Assembly (NCBI GenBank): GCA_964383535.1
Contig: CAYLHS010000100.1
Span: 1 to 6,811 of the forward strand
Direction: 5' to 3'
Source: CAYLHS01 sp964383535
GTDB taxonomy: Bacteria > Actinomycetota > Acidimicrobiia > Spongiisociales > UBA4744
Length of the DNA: 6,811 nucleotides
A model generated the notes under the pieces. The model ran no database searches. It had not been told where the DNA came from and was given only the letters and a program-made list of their open reading frames with translations. The position numbers and the translations under genes are program-made. Positions 1 to 5,945 of this stretch are shown here, piece after piece (the first letter of the stretch is position 1; each line of letters starts with the position of its first letter).

Positions 1-256
1 CCGGCGACACAACCCCGCCTCGGTCGACGTCGGTCGCGGCGACCCCACCGATCGGAAACCCGTACCCCCAGTGAATGTCCGGCATCGCGAAAGATGCGCT
101 GGCGATACCCGGAAGATGCGCGACGTTACGCACCTGGTCGAGCGCCTTCTCTGCTTCGGGAATCTGCCCGACGGTCAGGAATACGCGTCCTGGAACTCGC
201 ATGCCTCCCCGCTTGGGAAGCTCCCAGGTGACATCGTCGATTGGTCGGAGGTCCAT
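1..256 (-). CDS. rtcB: RtcB-type RNA ligase (tRNA-splicing ligase), N-terminal part, cut by the window edge
   Basis: The reverse strand reads 85 codons from an ATG at 256-254 and runs off the left edge without a stop. The family's signature stretch is present: MPDIHWGYGFPIGG at residues 58-71, followed by VAATD and GGVVSP up to the edge. Known for the family: RtcB joins RNA 2',3'-cyclic phosphate (or 3'-phosphate) ends to 5'-OH ends using GTP and Mn2+, in tRNA splicing or RNA repair. The metal-binding and guanylylated residues lie beyond the visible part, so catalytic competence cannot be judged. Family members are usually about 400-480 residues, so under a quarter is seen. The ATG was chosen because the sequence after it (MDLRPIDD, WELPKRGGM) looks like the usual start of the longer bacterial RtcBs. 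The purine run GGAGG sits unusually close to it, and an in-frame GTG lies directly upstream. The gene is 18 bases downstream of mscL and in an operon with its activator archease. Confidence 0.93.
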   Translation of the reverse strand, partial: MDLRPIDDVTWELPKRGGMRVPGRVFLTVGQIPEAEKALDQVRNVAHLPGIASASFAMPDIHWGYGFPIGGVAATDVDRGGVVSP

Positions 257-274
257 CACCTCCGAGCCTACGAG

Positions 275-661
275 CTATCTGGCCAGGGAGTCCCTGATCT
301 GACGCAGCAGCTGAACCTCCTCAGGCGGTTCAGCCGGCGGTGACTCCTCCTCCTGCTTTGCCTTCATCCGGTTGTAGGCCTTGACCACCAGGAACATGAC
401 GAATGCCACGATCACGAAGTTGATGAAGGCTCCGATGAACGCGCCAACGCTCCCGGCCTTCAATCCTGTGGCTTCGTCGACCTTGCCGAACATGGCCCAT
501 GTGTCGAGGCTCGAGACGTTGAACAGCAGCCCGATCAATGGGTTGACGATCTTGTCGACGAATGCAGAGACGACGCCGGCAAACGCAACTCCCATGACGA
601 ACCCGACGGCGATATCGACCAGATTCCCTCGATTGATGAAGTCCCTGAACTCCTTGATCAC
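275..661 (-). CDS. mscL: Large-conductance mechanosensitive channel MscL
   Basis: This is a complete protein of 128 residues, a normal MscL length. It starts at a GTG (661-659) with GGGAG about seven bases upstream. The N-terminal amphipathic helix (MIKEFRDFINRGN) leads into a first membrane helix at about residues 14-46. That helix carries the family pattern VDIAVGFVMGVAF and then VNPLIGLL. A periplasmic loop spans about 47-70. A second membrane helix at about 72-96 (SVGAFIGAFINFVIVAFVMF) ends in basic residues. A charged linker and a C-terminal helix (EEVQLLRQIRDSLAR) match the cytoplasmic bundle. Known role: a homopentameric inner-membrane pore that opens under bilayer tension and releases solutes during hypo-osmotic shock. 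It lies between archease (17-base gap upstream) and rtcB (18-base gap downstream), almost certainly in one transcript. That company is unusual, since nothing known of MscL requires an RNA ligase. Confidence 0.96.
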   Translation of the reverse strand: MIKEFRDFINRGNLVDIAVGFVMGVAFAGVVSAFVDKIVNPLIGLLFNVSSLDTWAMFGKVDEATGLKAGSVGAFIGAFINFVIVAFVMFLVVKAYNRMKAKQEEESPPAEPPEEVQLLRQIRDSLAR

Positions 662-678
662 CTTCGACTCCCATCCGA

Positions 679-1089
679 CTACACGTCGAAAAGCACTGTA
701 GCGGTCCAGTCTCTGGCATGTTCCACGATCGACAGCTCATGCAGCGTGACCGCCTTGATCGGAGTTCCCCTGAGTTCTACACCACCCGAGTTCGCCCCTC
801 CGACCCGGGCGGACAGACCTTGGTCGTCCATCGTCACAACGAATTTGCACCACACCTTCTCGTCGACCTCGAACCGATAGAGGAGTTCGACGAGCCACCT
901 ATACATGAGGTCCGCGGGATGATCTTCGGTCGGGATGACAAGCTGGATCTCGGCATCGGGTTCCAGGCTCGAGAGATCGAACATGAGGTCGAACGTGCCG
1001 TAGGCGGCGTTTTCGAACAGCTTCGCGAGACTCGCGCCGTGAGCGACGATCCCCGCGTCAGCCGTGTGCTCGATGGCCTCGTACCGCAC
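679..1089 (-). CDS. Archease, activator of the RtcB RNA ligase
   Basis: The protein has 136 residues, a typical archease length. Family marks are visible: HTADAGI at residues 8-14, with the conserved Asp at 11; the acidic/hydrophobic run AAYGTFDLMFDL near 28-39; IKAVTLHELSI at 111-121; and the C-terminal TVLFDV with an acidic residue at 135. Known for the family: archease is a small metal-binding protein that speeds RtcB guanylylation and lets the ligase turn over several times. The start is the GTG at 1089-1087. An upstream ATG is out of frame, and no convincing Shine-Dalgarno sequence precedes the GTG, so a leaderless or near-leaderless transcript is possible. It is the first gene of the archease-mscL-rtcB operon. 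A long plus-strand reading frame runs through it in antisense but is not considered coding. The partner rtcB two genes downstream makes the assignment secure. Confidence 0.93.
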   Translation of the reverse strand: MRYEAIEHTADAGIVAHGASLAKLFENAAYGTFDLMFDLSSLEPDAEIQLVIPTEDHPADLMYRWLVELLYRFEVDEKVWCKFVVTMDDQGLSARVGGANSGGVELRGTPIKAVTLHELSIVEHARDWTATVLFDV

Positions 1090-1095
1090 ACCGTC

Positions 1096-1101
1096 ATTGT
1101 G
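1096..1101 (-). promoter_or_regulatory. Possible -10 box for the archease-mscL-rtcB operon
   Basis: On the minus strand CACAAT (4 of 6 matches to TATAAT) ends six bases before the GTG start of archease. That is the spacing expected if transcription starts at or next to the start codon. No good -35 is visible. The lack of a Shine-Dalgarno sequence before the GTG fits this reading, but the match is weak and could be chance. Confidence 0.25.
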
Positions 1102-1138
1102 CCAGCGAGCCTCACTCGGGGACGGGCTACGCGCGCGG

Positions 1139-1178
1139 TCTCCTCCCCCAGGAGAGCAGAGTCCGACGTTGGGGGAGG
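1139..1178. repeat. Overlapping inverted repeats in the divergent archease/AAA spacer
   Basis: Two inverted repeats share bases. TCTCCT (1139-1144) pairs with AGGAGA (1150-1155) around a five-C loop. CCTCCCCCA (1142-1150) pairs perfectly with TGGGGGAGG (1170-1178) around 19 bases. They cannot both form on one strand. They sit between the two divergent start codons (1089 and 1249), where a regulatory site or leader structure would be expected. Neither stem is followed by a T tract in either direction, so this is not a standard terminator. A role is inference. Confidence 0.45.
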
Positions 1179-1248
1179 TGGACTCGGCCGCAGGCCGCCC
1201 TCCTCGAATTCCTCAGTCCGTCGATCGAATCGGGCGATACACCTACTC

Positions 1249-2694
1249 ATGGACAATGCCGCGGATCTCAAGGTGCTGCTCGCTTCGCAGTACCCCTTGT
1301 TGGTGGTCGCCACCGACGAAGAACCAAGGTTCATGGATCTCCTGAGGTGCGCTGCCGACGAGGTGAACGTCCCTGTCTGGACGTGGTCCGTTGCCCAGGG
1401 ATTGATGCGAGACGGCCAGCAGCCCCAGTACCAGAGCGCCGACCCGAACCGGGCACTGTCGTTCGTTTCAGAGGTGACAACGCCAGGGGCGTTCGTCTTT
1501 GCCGACGCCAACCCCCTCCTGAAGGACCCGGTCGCCGTCCGCAGGATCAAGGAGATCGCCCAGCGGCAGCGGCGTGGTCAGACGCTCATCCTGACGGCGT
1601 CACATCCGAATCTGCCTGACGAACTGGAGGGGGTAGCCCACAGATGGCGGCTGCGGCCCCCCGGCAAGGGCGAGTTGATCACGCTCGTTCGATCCACCAT
1701 CCGACAGCTCGACGACCGGGGCTTTCCCGTCCTCGTCGGGAACGACCGCATCGAAGAGATGGCCGACGCCCTCCGCGGCATCACGCTCGAAGAGGCCGCT
1801 CGACTCATCAGACGACAGGTGCTCGAGGACGGCACTCTCGCGTCCATCCCCGACTTGCGGGCAGCCAAGGCCGAACTGCTCAACACCGACGGTGTGCTGG
1901 AGATCGTCGACAGCGACGCCGGCACACTCGACGAGGTCGGAGGACTCGAAGGACTGAAGTCGTGGCTGCGGTTGAGAAAGATCGCCATGGGTACGCCCGA
2001 ACTTGATCCTCCCAGAGGCATCCTCCTCACGGGCGTTCCAGGGTGCGGCAAGTCCCTCATCGCGAAGACGCTCGCTCGAAGCTGGGGCCTCCCCTTGGTG
2101 CTCCTCGATCCCTCCCGGCTCTACGACAAGTACATCGGCGAGTCCGAGCGCCGTCTCGACACCTCGCTCCACACCATCGAGGCGATGGCCCCGGCCGTCC
2201 TCTGGATCGACGAGATCGAAAAAGGATTCTCCACGGGCACGTCGGACGGGGGAGTCGCCAGCCGTCTGCTGGGTACCTATCTGCGCTGGATGCAGGACCA
2301 CTCCGGAGAGATCTTCACCGTCGCCACAGCCAACGACATTGCCTCGCTCCCACCGGAACTCCTGCGGAAGGGGAGGTTCGACCAGATCTTCTTCGTAGAT
2401 CTGCCCGATGCCGCCAGCCGTCGGGAGATCTTCCGTGTTCACCTCGCCAAACGCGGAGTGAACCCGGAGACGCTCGACATCGACCACCTCGTCAACGAAA
2501 CGCAGGGCTTTTCCGGCGCAGAGATCGAAACGGCGATCGTCGGCGCACGGTACCGAGCCGCGGCCGATGGTGGTTCGCTGACCCTCGGTCAGCTGGACGC
2601 CGAGCTGTCGTCAACGGTTCCACTCTCGGTCACCCGCTCAGAGGACATCGCCGCCCTCCGAGCCTGGGCACGCGAACGGGCCATGAAAGCCTGA
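1249..2694 (+). CDS. Ycf46-like AAA+ ATPase
   Basis: The protein has 481 residues. The N-terminal 220 or so form a separate domain without an obvious nucleotide-binding motif: it begins with the hydrophobic stretch PLLVVATDE, and a later segment reads AFVFADANPLL at 81-91. A classical AAA module follows: Walker A GVPGCGKS at 262-269, pore-loop segment YIGESE at 295-300, Walker B VLWIDEIEK at 317-325, sensor 1 ATAND at 359-363, arginine fingers in RKGRFDQIF (R373, R376), and GFSGAEIE at 420-427. This layout and length match the Ycf46/Slr0374 group, whose biochemical role is poorly known; cyanobacterial members are linked to photosynthesis or carbon uptake. All catalytic residues look intact, so an active ring ATPase is likely. 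The frame is open back to 718, but that stretch lies antisense over archease and is of low complexity before 1249. The ATG at 1249 gives the family length and N-terminus. No clear Shine-Dalgarno sequence precedes it. The small gene at 2737 follows after 42 bases. Confidence 0.88.
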   Translation: MDNAADLKVLLASQYPLLVVATDEEPRFMDLLRCAADEVNVPVWTWSVAQGLMRDGQQPQYQSADPNRALSFVSEVTTPGAFVFADANPLLKDPVAVRRIKEIAQRQRRGQTLILTASHPNLPDELEGVAHRWRLRPPGKGELITLVRSTIRQLDDRGFPVLVGNDRIEEMADALRGITLEEAARLIRRQVLEDGTLASIPDLRAAKAELLNTDGVLEIVDSDAGTLDEVGGLEGLKSWLRLRKIAMGTPELDPPRGILLTGVPGCGKSLIAKTLARSWGLPLVLLDPSRLYDKYIGESERRLDTSLHTIEAMAPAVLWIDEIEKGFSTGTSDGGVASRLLGTYLRWMQDHSGEIFTVATANDIASLPPELLRKGRFDQIFFVDLPDAASRREIFRVHLAKRGVNPETLDIDHLVNETQGFSGAEIETAIVGARYRAAADGGSLTLGQLDAELSSTVPLSVTRSEDIAALRAWARERAMKA

Positions 2695-2718
2695 AGATCG
2701 CAGGATCGGCCCCGGCTC

Positions 2719-2737
2719 TGGGGTAGGCTCCACCCCA
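2719..2737 (+). repeat. Hairpin abutting the start of the small gene at 2737
   Basis: TGGGGT (2719-2724) pairs perfectly with ACCCCA (2732-2737) around a seven-base loop. A competing four-pair stem, CCCC (2710-2713) with GGGG (2720-2723), shares the same G run. In a read-through transcript from the AAA gene the hairpin would occlude the start codon of the next gene. In a transcript starting at 2737 it would be absent. No T tract follows, so it is not a standard terminator. Confidence 0.4.
2724..2729 (+). promoter_or_regulatory. Candidate -10 box for a leaderless transcript of the 2737 gene
   Basis: TAGGCT fits the actinobacterial TANNNT pattern and is separated by exactly seven bases from the A of the ATG at 2737, so transcription would start on the start codon itself. 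No Shine-Dalgarno sequence is present before this ATG, as expected for a leaderless gene. There is no recognisable -35, which is common in such promoters. The call rests on spacing and pattern only. Confidence 0.45.
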
Positions 2738-3117
2738 TGCGATCACGACCCGCCATTGTCCACATCCAGGAGTCCCTCGAGGGCCCCGACGCCGCCGTCA
2801 CCGTCACTCTCGAGTGGGAAGACGAGGAGTTCACCGGACGGGCGGTAGGCAATCCGGACGACGCCCACAGACCCCGACTCGTCGGAGAAGCAACCCTCAG
2901 CGCCATCCAGCACGCCGCACACGACGCGCTGGTCCTCGACCTCGCGGCCGTCGCCACACAGGAGCTGGGCATCGCACGCATCGCCCTGGCACAGGTCGAC
3001 ATCAGGAACATGGAGGAACGACTGGTCGGAAGCGCGCTCATCAGGAACGATGACCCGTCGCTCGCGACCGTTCGGGCCGTGCTCGACGCGTTGAACCGCC
3101 GCCTGTCGATGTTGTAG
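2737..3117 (+). CDS. Small conserved-looking protein of unknown function
   Basis: I do not recognise a named family for this 126-residue protein. It has no signal peptide, membrane helix, cysteine cluster or nucleotide-binding motif, so it is probably a soluble cytoplasmic protein. The visible pattern is a strand-rich start (AVTVTLEWEDEEFTGRAVG, about 20-38), a helix (LVGEATLSAIQHAAHDAL, about 48-65), then three probable strands (LVLDLAAV, IARIALAQVDI, ERLVGSALIR). It ends in a well-formed helix (SLATVRAVLDALNRRL, about 108-123). This suggests a compact alpha/beta fold, perhaps a ligand- or protein-binding domain; that is inference. Base composition and third-position GC match its neighbours, and the frame is clean, so it is a real gene. 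The start at 2737 is supported by a -10 box at leaderless spacing rather than by a ribosome binding site. It follows the AAA ATPase by 42 bases and precedes clpB by 200 bases; partnership with the ATPase is possible but unproven. Confidence 0.75.
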   Translation: MRSRPAIVHIQESLEGPDAAVTVTLEWEDEEFTGRAVGNPDDAHRPRLVGEATLSAIQHAAHDALVLDLAAVATQELGIARIALAQVDIRNMEERLVGSALIRNDDPSLATVRAVLDALNRRLSML

Positions 3118-3147
3118 GGCTCCCTGCGGGATGCCGTTGTCGGTTCA

Positions 3148-3228
3148 CGGTTCTCGGTAAGACAGTCGCCTCGGAGCATCGGGGTGTCTCGGGCTGCGTT
3201 CCTACCGAAGACCGAAGACTGAGAACCG
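3148..3228. repeat. Nested inverted-repeat (REP-like) intergenic element
   Basis: Several inverted matches share one centre. The outer arms CGGTTCTCGGT (3148-3158) and ACTGAGAACCG (3218-3228) pair with one mismatch. TCGGTA (3154-3159) can pair with TACCGA (3203-3208). AGACA (3160-3164) pairs with TGTCT (3185-3189). The right arm also holds a tandem heptad, ACCGAAG at 3204-3210 and 3211-3217, followed by the degenerate copy ACTGAGA. The element fills the gap between the small unknown gene and the clpB promoter. It may be a dispersed palindromic repeat or act as a bidirectional transcription block, but no T tract is present. Confidence 0.45.
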
Positions 3229-3262
3229 GCCCTGGGCGAGCGCCGGCCCGCCTTCTGGAATA

Positions 3263-3290
3263 CTGAGCCGCGATAGCAAGTTGATATAAT
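3263..3290 (+). promoter_or_regulatory. Promoter of clpB with perfect extended -10
   Basis: TATAAT at 3285-3290 is a perfect -10 box preceded by TGA (3282-3284), giving the extended -10 form TGNTATAAT. A weak -35 candidate, CTGAGC (3263-3268), lies 16 bases upstream. The surrounding 45 bases are strikingly AT-rich for this window. Transcription would start near 3296-3298, leaving a leader of about 20 bases before the ATG at 3318. A modest AAGG (3309-3312) serves as ribosome binding site. No HspR/HAIR or CIRCE heat-shock operator was found by eye. Confidence 0.7.
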
Positions 3291-3317
3291 AGGACTTAGA
3301 TTTCTTACAAGGCAACT

Positions 3318-5876
3318 ATGGATTTCGGACGTTTCACCCACAAGGCCCAAGAGGCACTCGCCCAGGCCCAGCAGCTCGCCGAACATGCCCGTTCAATCGA
3401 ACCCGCACACCTCGGTCTCGCCCTGCTGGCGCAGACCGACGGCATCGTCTACCCGGTCCTCACTGGCCTGGGCGTGCAACCGCCCGCCCTTCGGACCGCC
3501 CTCCAGGAGTATGTCGACTCCCTCCCCAAGGTGTACGGCGGGGAGCTGTCCATGTCACAGGCGCTCCTGCGCGTGCTCCAGGCGGCAGACAGCCAGCGGT
3601 CCGAGATGCGAGACGAATACGTCTCCGTCGATCATCTGCTCCTCGCACTCGCCGGCGGCACCGATCCGACAGGCGAGATCTTCCAACGTCTCGGTGCGAC
3701 TCGGGAGGCGATCCTCTCCCAACTGGCGGAAGTGCGCGGGTCGCAACGGGTGACATCGCAAGATCCCGAGTCGACGTTCAACGCCCTCGAGCAGTATGGG
3801 CGCGATCTGACCGCCATGGCTCGCAATCAAGATCTCGACCCGGTCATCGGCCGGGACGACGAGATCCGCCGCGTCATCCAGGTGCTGTCCCGGCGAACGA
3901 AGAACAACCCAGTCCTCATCGGCGAGCCCGGCGTGGGCAAGACGGCCATCGTCGAGGGGCTCGCTCGCAGAATCGCTGACGGCGACGTCCCGGAAGGACT
4001 CAAACCGAAGCGCATCGTCGCGCTCGACCTCGGAGCGATGGTCGCCGGCGCCAAGTACCGGGGCGAGTTCGAGGAACGCCTGAAGGCCGTTCTGAACGAG
4101 ATCAAGTCCGCGCATGGCCAGATCATCACCTTCCTCGACGAGATGCACACCCTGGTCGGAGCCGGGGCCGCAGAGGGAGCGATGGACGCCTCGAACATGC
4201 TGAAGCCGATGCTCGCTCGGGGCGAACTTCGAATGATCGGTGCGACCACGCTCGATGAGTACCGCACACACATCGAGAAGGACGCAGCGCTCGAACGGCG
4301 CTTCCAGCCCGTTTTCGTAGAACCTCCCAGTGTCGAGGACACGATCGGAATCCTCAGGGGCCTCAAGCAGCGGTACGAAGTGCACCACGGCGTCCGCATC
4401 ACCGACGCCGCGATCGTCGCTGCGGCAGTGCTCTCCGATCGGTATCTGACGGGACGGTTCCTCCCCGACAAGGCGATCGATCTCGTCGACGAGGCGGCGT
4501 CGAAGCTGCGCATCGAGATCGACTCGATGCCGGAAGAGATCGACGATCTCGATCGTCGAATCAAGCAGCTCGAGATTGAGCGGGCGGCGCTCCAGAAGGA
4601 GTCCGACGACATCTCCAAGGACCGGCTCGAGGCGATAGAGCGAGATCTCGCGGATCTGCGAGAGCAGATGGGTGCGCTCGAAGCCCACTGGAAGCTCGAG
4701 AAGGCTGCGATTGGCGAGATCCAGGCCCTGAAGTCACAACTCGAGCAAGCCGAGGCTGACGCCGAGCAGGCCGAGCGCTCCGCGGACCTCGAACACGCGG
4801 CTGAGCTGCGCTATGGAGCCTTGCCGCGCCTCAAGGAGGAGTTGGCTGCGCGCCAAGCGGATCTCGCCGATCTCCAAACAACGAATCGGATGCTCAAGGA
4901 GGAGGTCGACGACGAGGACGTCGCCGAAGTGGTCGCCCGCTGGACGGGCATTCCCATGGCCAGACTCATGGAGGGCGAGCTGGAGAAGCTCGTGCATCTG
5001 GAGGAGTATCTCCACACCCGTGTGGTCGGTCAGGATGACGCCGTCACGGTGGTCGCCAACGCGATCCGTCGGAGCAGAGCAGGTATCTCCGACCCGAACC
5101 GGCCGATCGGCTCGTTCATCTTCCTTGGCCCGACAGGGGTCGGCAAGACCGAACTCGCGCGGGCACTCGCCTGGTTCATGTTCGATGACGAGCGAGCGAT
5201 GGTACGAGTCGACATGTCCGAGTACATGGAGAAGCACACGGTCAGCCGGCTGATCGGCGCGCCCCCCGGCTACGTGGGCTACGAAGAAGGTGGGCAGCTC
5301 ACCGAAGCCGTTCGGCGTCGCCCCTACTCGGTGGTGCTGCTCGACGAGATCGAGAAGGCTCACCATGATGTCTTCAACGTGCTGCTCCAGGTGCTCGACG
5401 ATGGCCGTCTCACCGACGGGCAGGGTCGAACCGTTGACTTCACGAACACGGTGCTGATCATGACGTCGAACCTCGGTTCCGAGTTCATCGAGCCGGACCT
5501 GCCAGACGAAGTCGCCCGCGAGCGGGTCATGGGGGCAGTGCGAACCTCGTTCCGTCCCGAATTCCTCAACAGGGTCGATGACATCGTCGTGTTCCACCGC
5601 CTCAGCAAGGTGGACCTACGGCAGATCGTCGAAATCCAGATCGAGCAGCTTTCGCGGAGACTCCGCAACCGGCGCATCGACCTGGTGCTCACCGATGTCG
5701 CACTCGACTGGCTCGCCGAGCACGGGTACGACCCGGTGTATGGCGCTCGACCGCTGAAACGACTCATCCAGCGTGAGCTGGGCGATCGTCTGGCGGTCGC
5801 GCTTCTCGACGGCGAGATCAGCGAGGACAGCACCGTCAAGGTCGAGGTAGGACCCGACGGGTTGATCCTCGCATAA
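3318..5876 (+). CDS. clpB: ATP-dependent disaggregase ClpB (Hsp100)
   Basis: The protein is complete at 852 residues, close to the 857 of the E. coli protein. The N-domain (about 1-145) shows the two-fold Clp N repeat. AAA-1 has Walker A GEPGVGKT at 202-209, pore-loop KYRGEFEERL near 246-255, Walker B TFLDEMHT at 271-278 and arginines in LERRFQ near 325-330. The coiled-coil middle domain covers about 400-530, including LEAHWKLEKA and AAELRYG, which marks this as ClpB rather than ClpA or ClpC. AAA-2 has Walker A GPTGVGKT at 604-611, pore-loop GYVGYEEGG at 651-659, Walker B VVLLDEIEKAH at 672-682, FRPEFLNRVD at 745-754 and sensor 2 GARP at 809-812. No ClpP-binding loop is evident, as expected. 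Known role: a hexameric cytoplasmic unfoldase that, with DnaK/DnaJ/GrpE, pulls proteins out of aggregates after stress. It has its own strong promoter and lacks visible HAIR or CIRCE operators. Confidence 0.98.
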   Translation: MDFGRFTHKAQEALAQAQQLAEHARSIEPAHLGLALLAQTDGIVYPVLTGLGVQPPALRTALQEYVDSLPKVYGGELSMSQALLRVLQAADSQRSEMRDEYVSVDHLLLALAGGTDPTGEIFQRLGATREAILSQLAEVRGSQRVTSQDPESTFNALEQYGRDLTAMARNQDLDPVIGRDDEIRRVIQVLSRRTKNNPVLIGEPGVGKTAIVEGLARRIADGDVPEGLKPKRIVALDLGAMVAGAKYRGEFEERLKAVLNEIKSAHGQIITFLDEMHTLVGAGAAEGAMDASNMLKPMLARGELRMIGATTLDEYRTHIEKDAALERRFQPVFVEPPSVEDTIGILRGLKQRYEVHHGVRITDAAIVAAAVLSDRYLTGRFLPDKAIDLVDEAASKLRIEIDSMPEEIDDLDRRIKQLEIERAALQKESDDISKDRLEAIERDLADLREQMGALEAHWKLEKAAIGEIQALKSQLEQAEADAEQAERSADLEHAAELRYGALPRLKEELAARQADLADLQTTNRMLKEEVDDEDVAEVVARWTGIPMARLMEGELEKLVHLEEYLHTRVVGQDDAVTVVANAIRRSRAGISDPNRPIGSFIFLGPTGVGKTELARALAWFMFDDERAMVRVDMSEYMEKHTVSRLIGAPPGYVGYEEGGQLTEAVRRRPYSVVLLDEIEKAHHDVFNVLLQVLDDGRLTDGQGRTVDFTNTVLIMTSNLGSEFIEPDLPDEVARERVMGAVRTSFRPEFLNRVDDIVVFHRLSKVDLRQIVEIQIEQLSRRLRNRRIDLVLTDVALDWLAEHGYDPVYGARPLKRLIQRELGDRLAVALLDGEISEDSTVKVEVGPDGLILA

Positions 5877-5892
5877 TGCCTGGCTCCCGACT

Positions 5893-5909
5893 ACCTTGCG
5901 GTGCAAGGT
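5893..5909. promoter_or_regulatory. Palindromic candidate operator over the padR -35 box
   Basis: ACCTTGC (5893-5899) and GCAAGGT (5903-5909) form a perfect 7+7 inverted repeat with a three-base spacer. It completely covers the -35 hexamer of the padR promoter, the classic placement for an autorepressor site. It also lies 17 bases after the clpB stop, but no T tract follows, so a terminator role is less likely. A second small palindrome, TGCATTGCA (5924-5932), overlaps the last base of the -10 box. Neither matches the ATGT-N8-ACAT form described for some PadR operators, so which protein binds is inference. Confidence 0.5.
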
Positions 5910-5924
5910 TCCCGACGCTATAGT
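5896..5924 (+). promoter_or_regulatory. Promoter of the padR operon
   Basis: The -35 box TTGCGG (5896-5901) and -10 box TATAGT (5919-5924, 5 of 6 consensus) are separated by the ideal 17 bases. Transcription would start near 5931, giving a leader of about 15 bases that contains the ribosome binding site. The promoter shows that padR is expressed separately from clpB despite the gap of only 69 bases. Confidence 0.7.
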
Positions 5925-5936
5925 GCATTGCATGTT

Positions 5937-5943
5937 AGGAGGT
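5937..5943 (+). promoter_or_regulatory. Ribosome binding site that fixes the padR start
   Basis: AGGAGGT is a near-perfect anti-16S match just before the ATG at 5946, with two bases between. The longer in-frame reading from GTG at 5901 would begin inside the -35 box and is rejected on this evidence. Confidence 0.75.
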
Positions 5944-5945
5944 TC

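Noticed and set aside
71..343. Plus-strand open frame at the left edge
   Set aside because: The reverse strand here encodes recognisable RtcB and the end of MscL.
381..701. Plus-strand open frame of 106 codons
   Set aside because: It is antisense to mscL, a clear family member, and its product has no recognisable pattern.
718..1248. N-terminal extension of the AAA ATPase frame by 177 codons
   Set aside because: It lies antisense over the whole archease gene, gives a composition unlike the ATPase, and the stretch just before 1249 is low-complexity Arg/Ser/Gly. Starting at 1249 gives a normal family length.
1600..2487. Long minus-strand open frame of 295 codons
   Set aside because: It is antisense to the conserved AAA domain, contains no recognisable motif, and is the usual shadow of a high-GC gene.
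3271..3317. HAIR (HspR) or CIRCE-type operator at clpB
   Set aside because: AAGT and ACTT flank the -10 as a short inverted match, but this is only four bases and does not fit the CTTGAGT-N7-ACTCAAG or TTAGCACTC patterns.
3555..5597. Long minus-strand open frames across clpB (up to 377 codons)
   Set aside because: They are antisense shadows of clpB, which is intact on the plus strand with all its motifs; the shadows have no domain signal.
5877..5925. Rho-independent terminator after clpB
   Set aside because: The ACCTTGC/GCAAGGT stem has no following T tract and overlaps the padR -35, so an operator is the better explanation.
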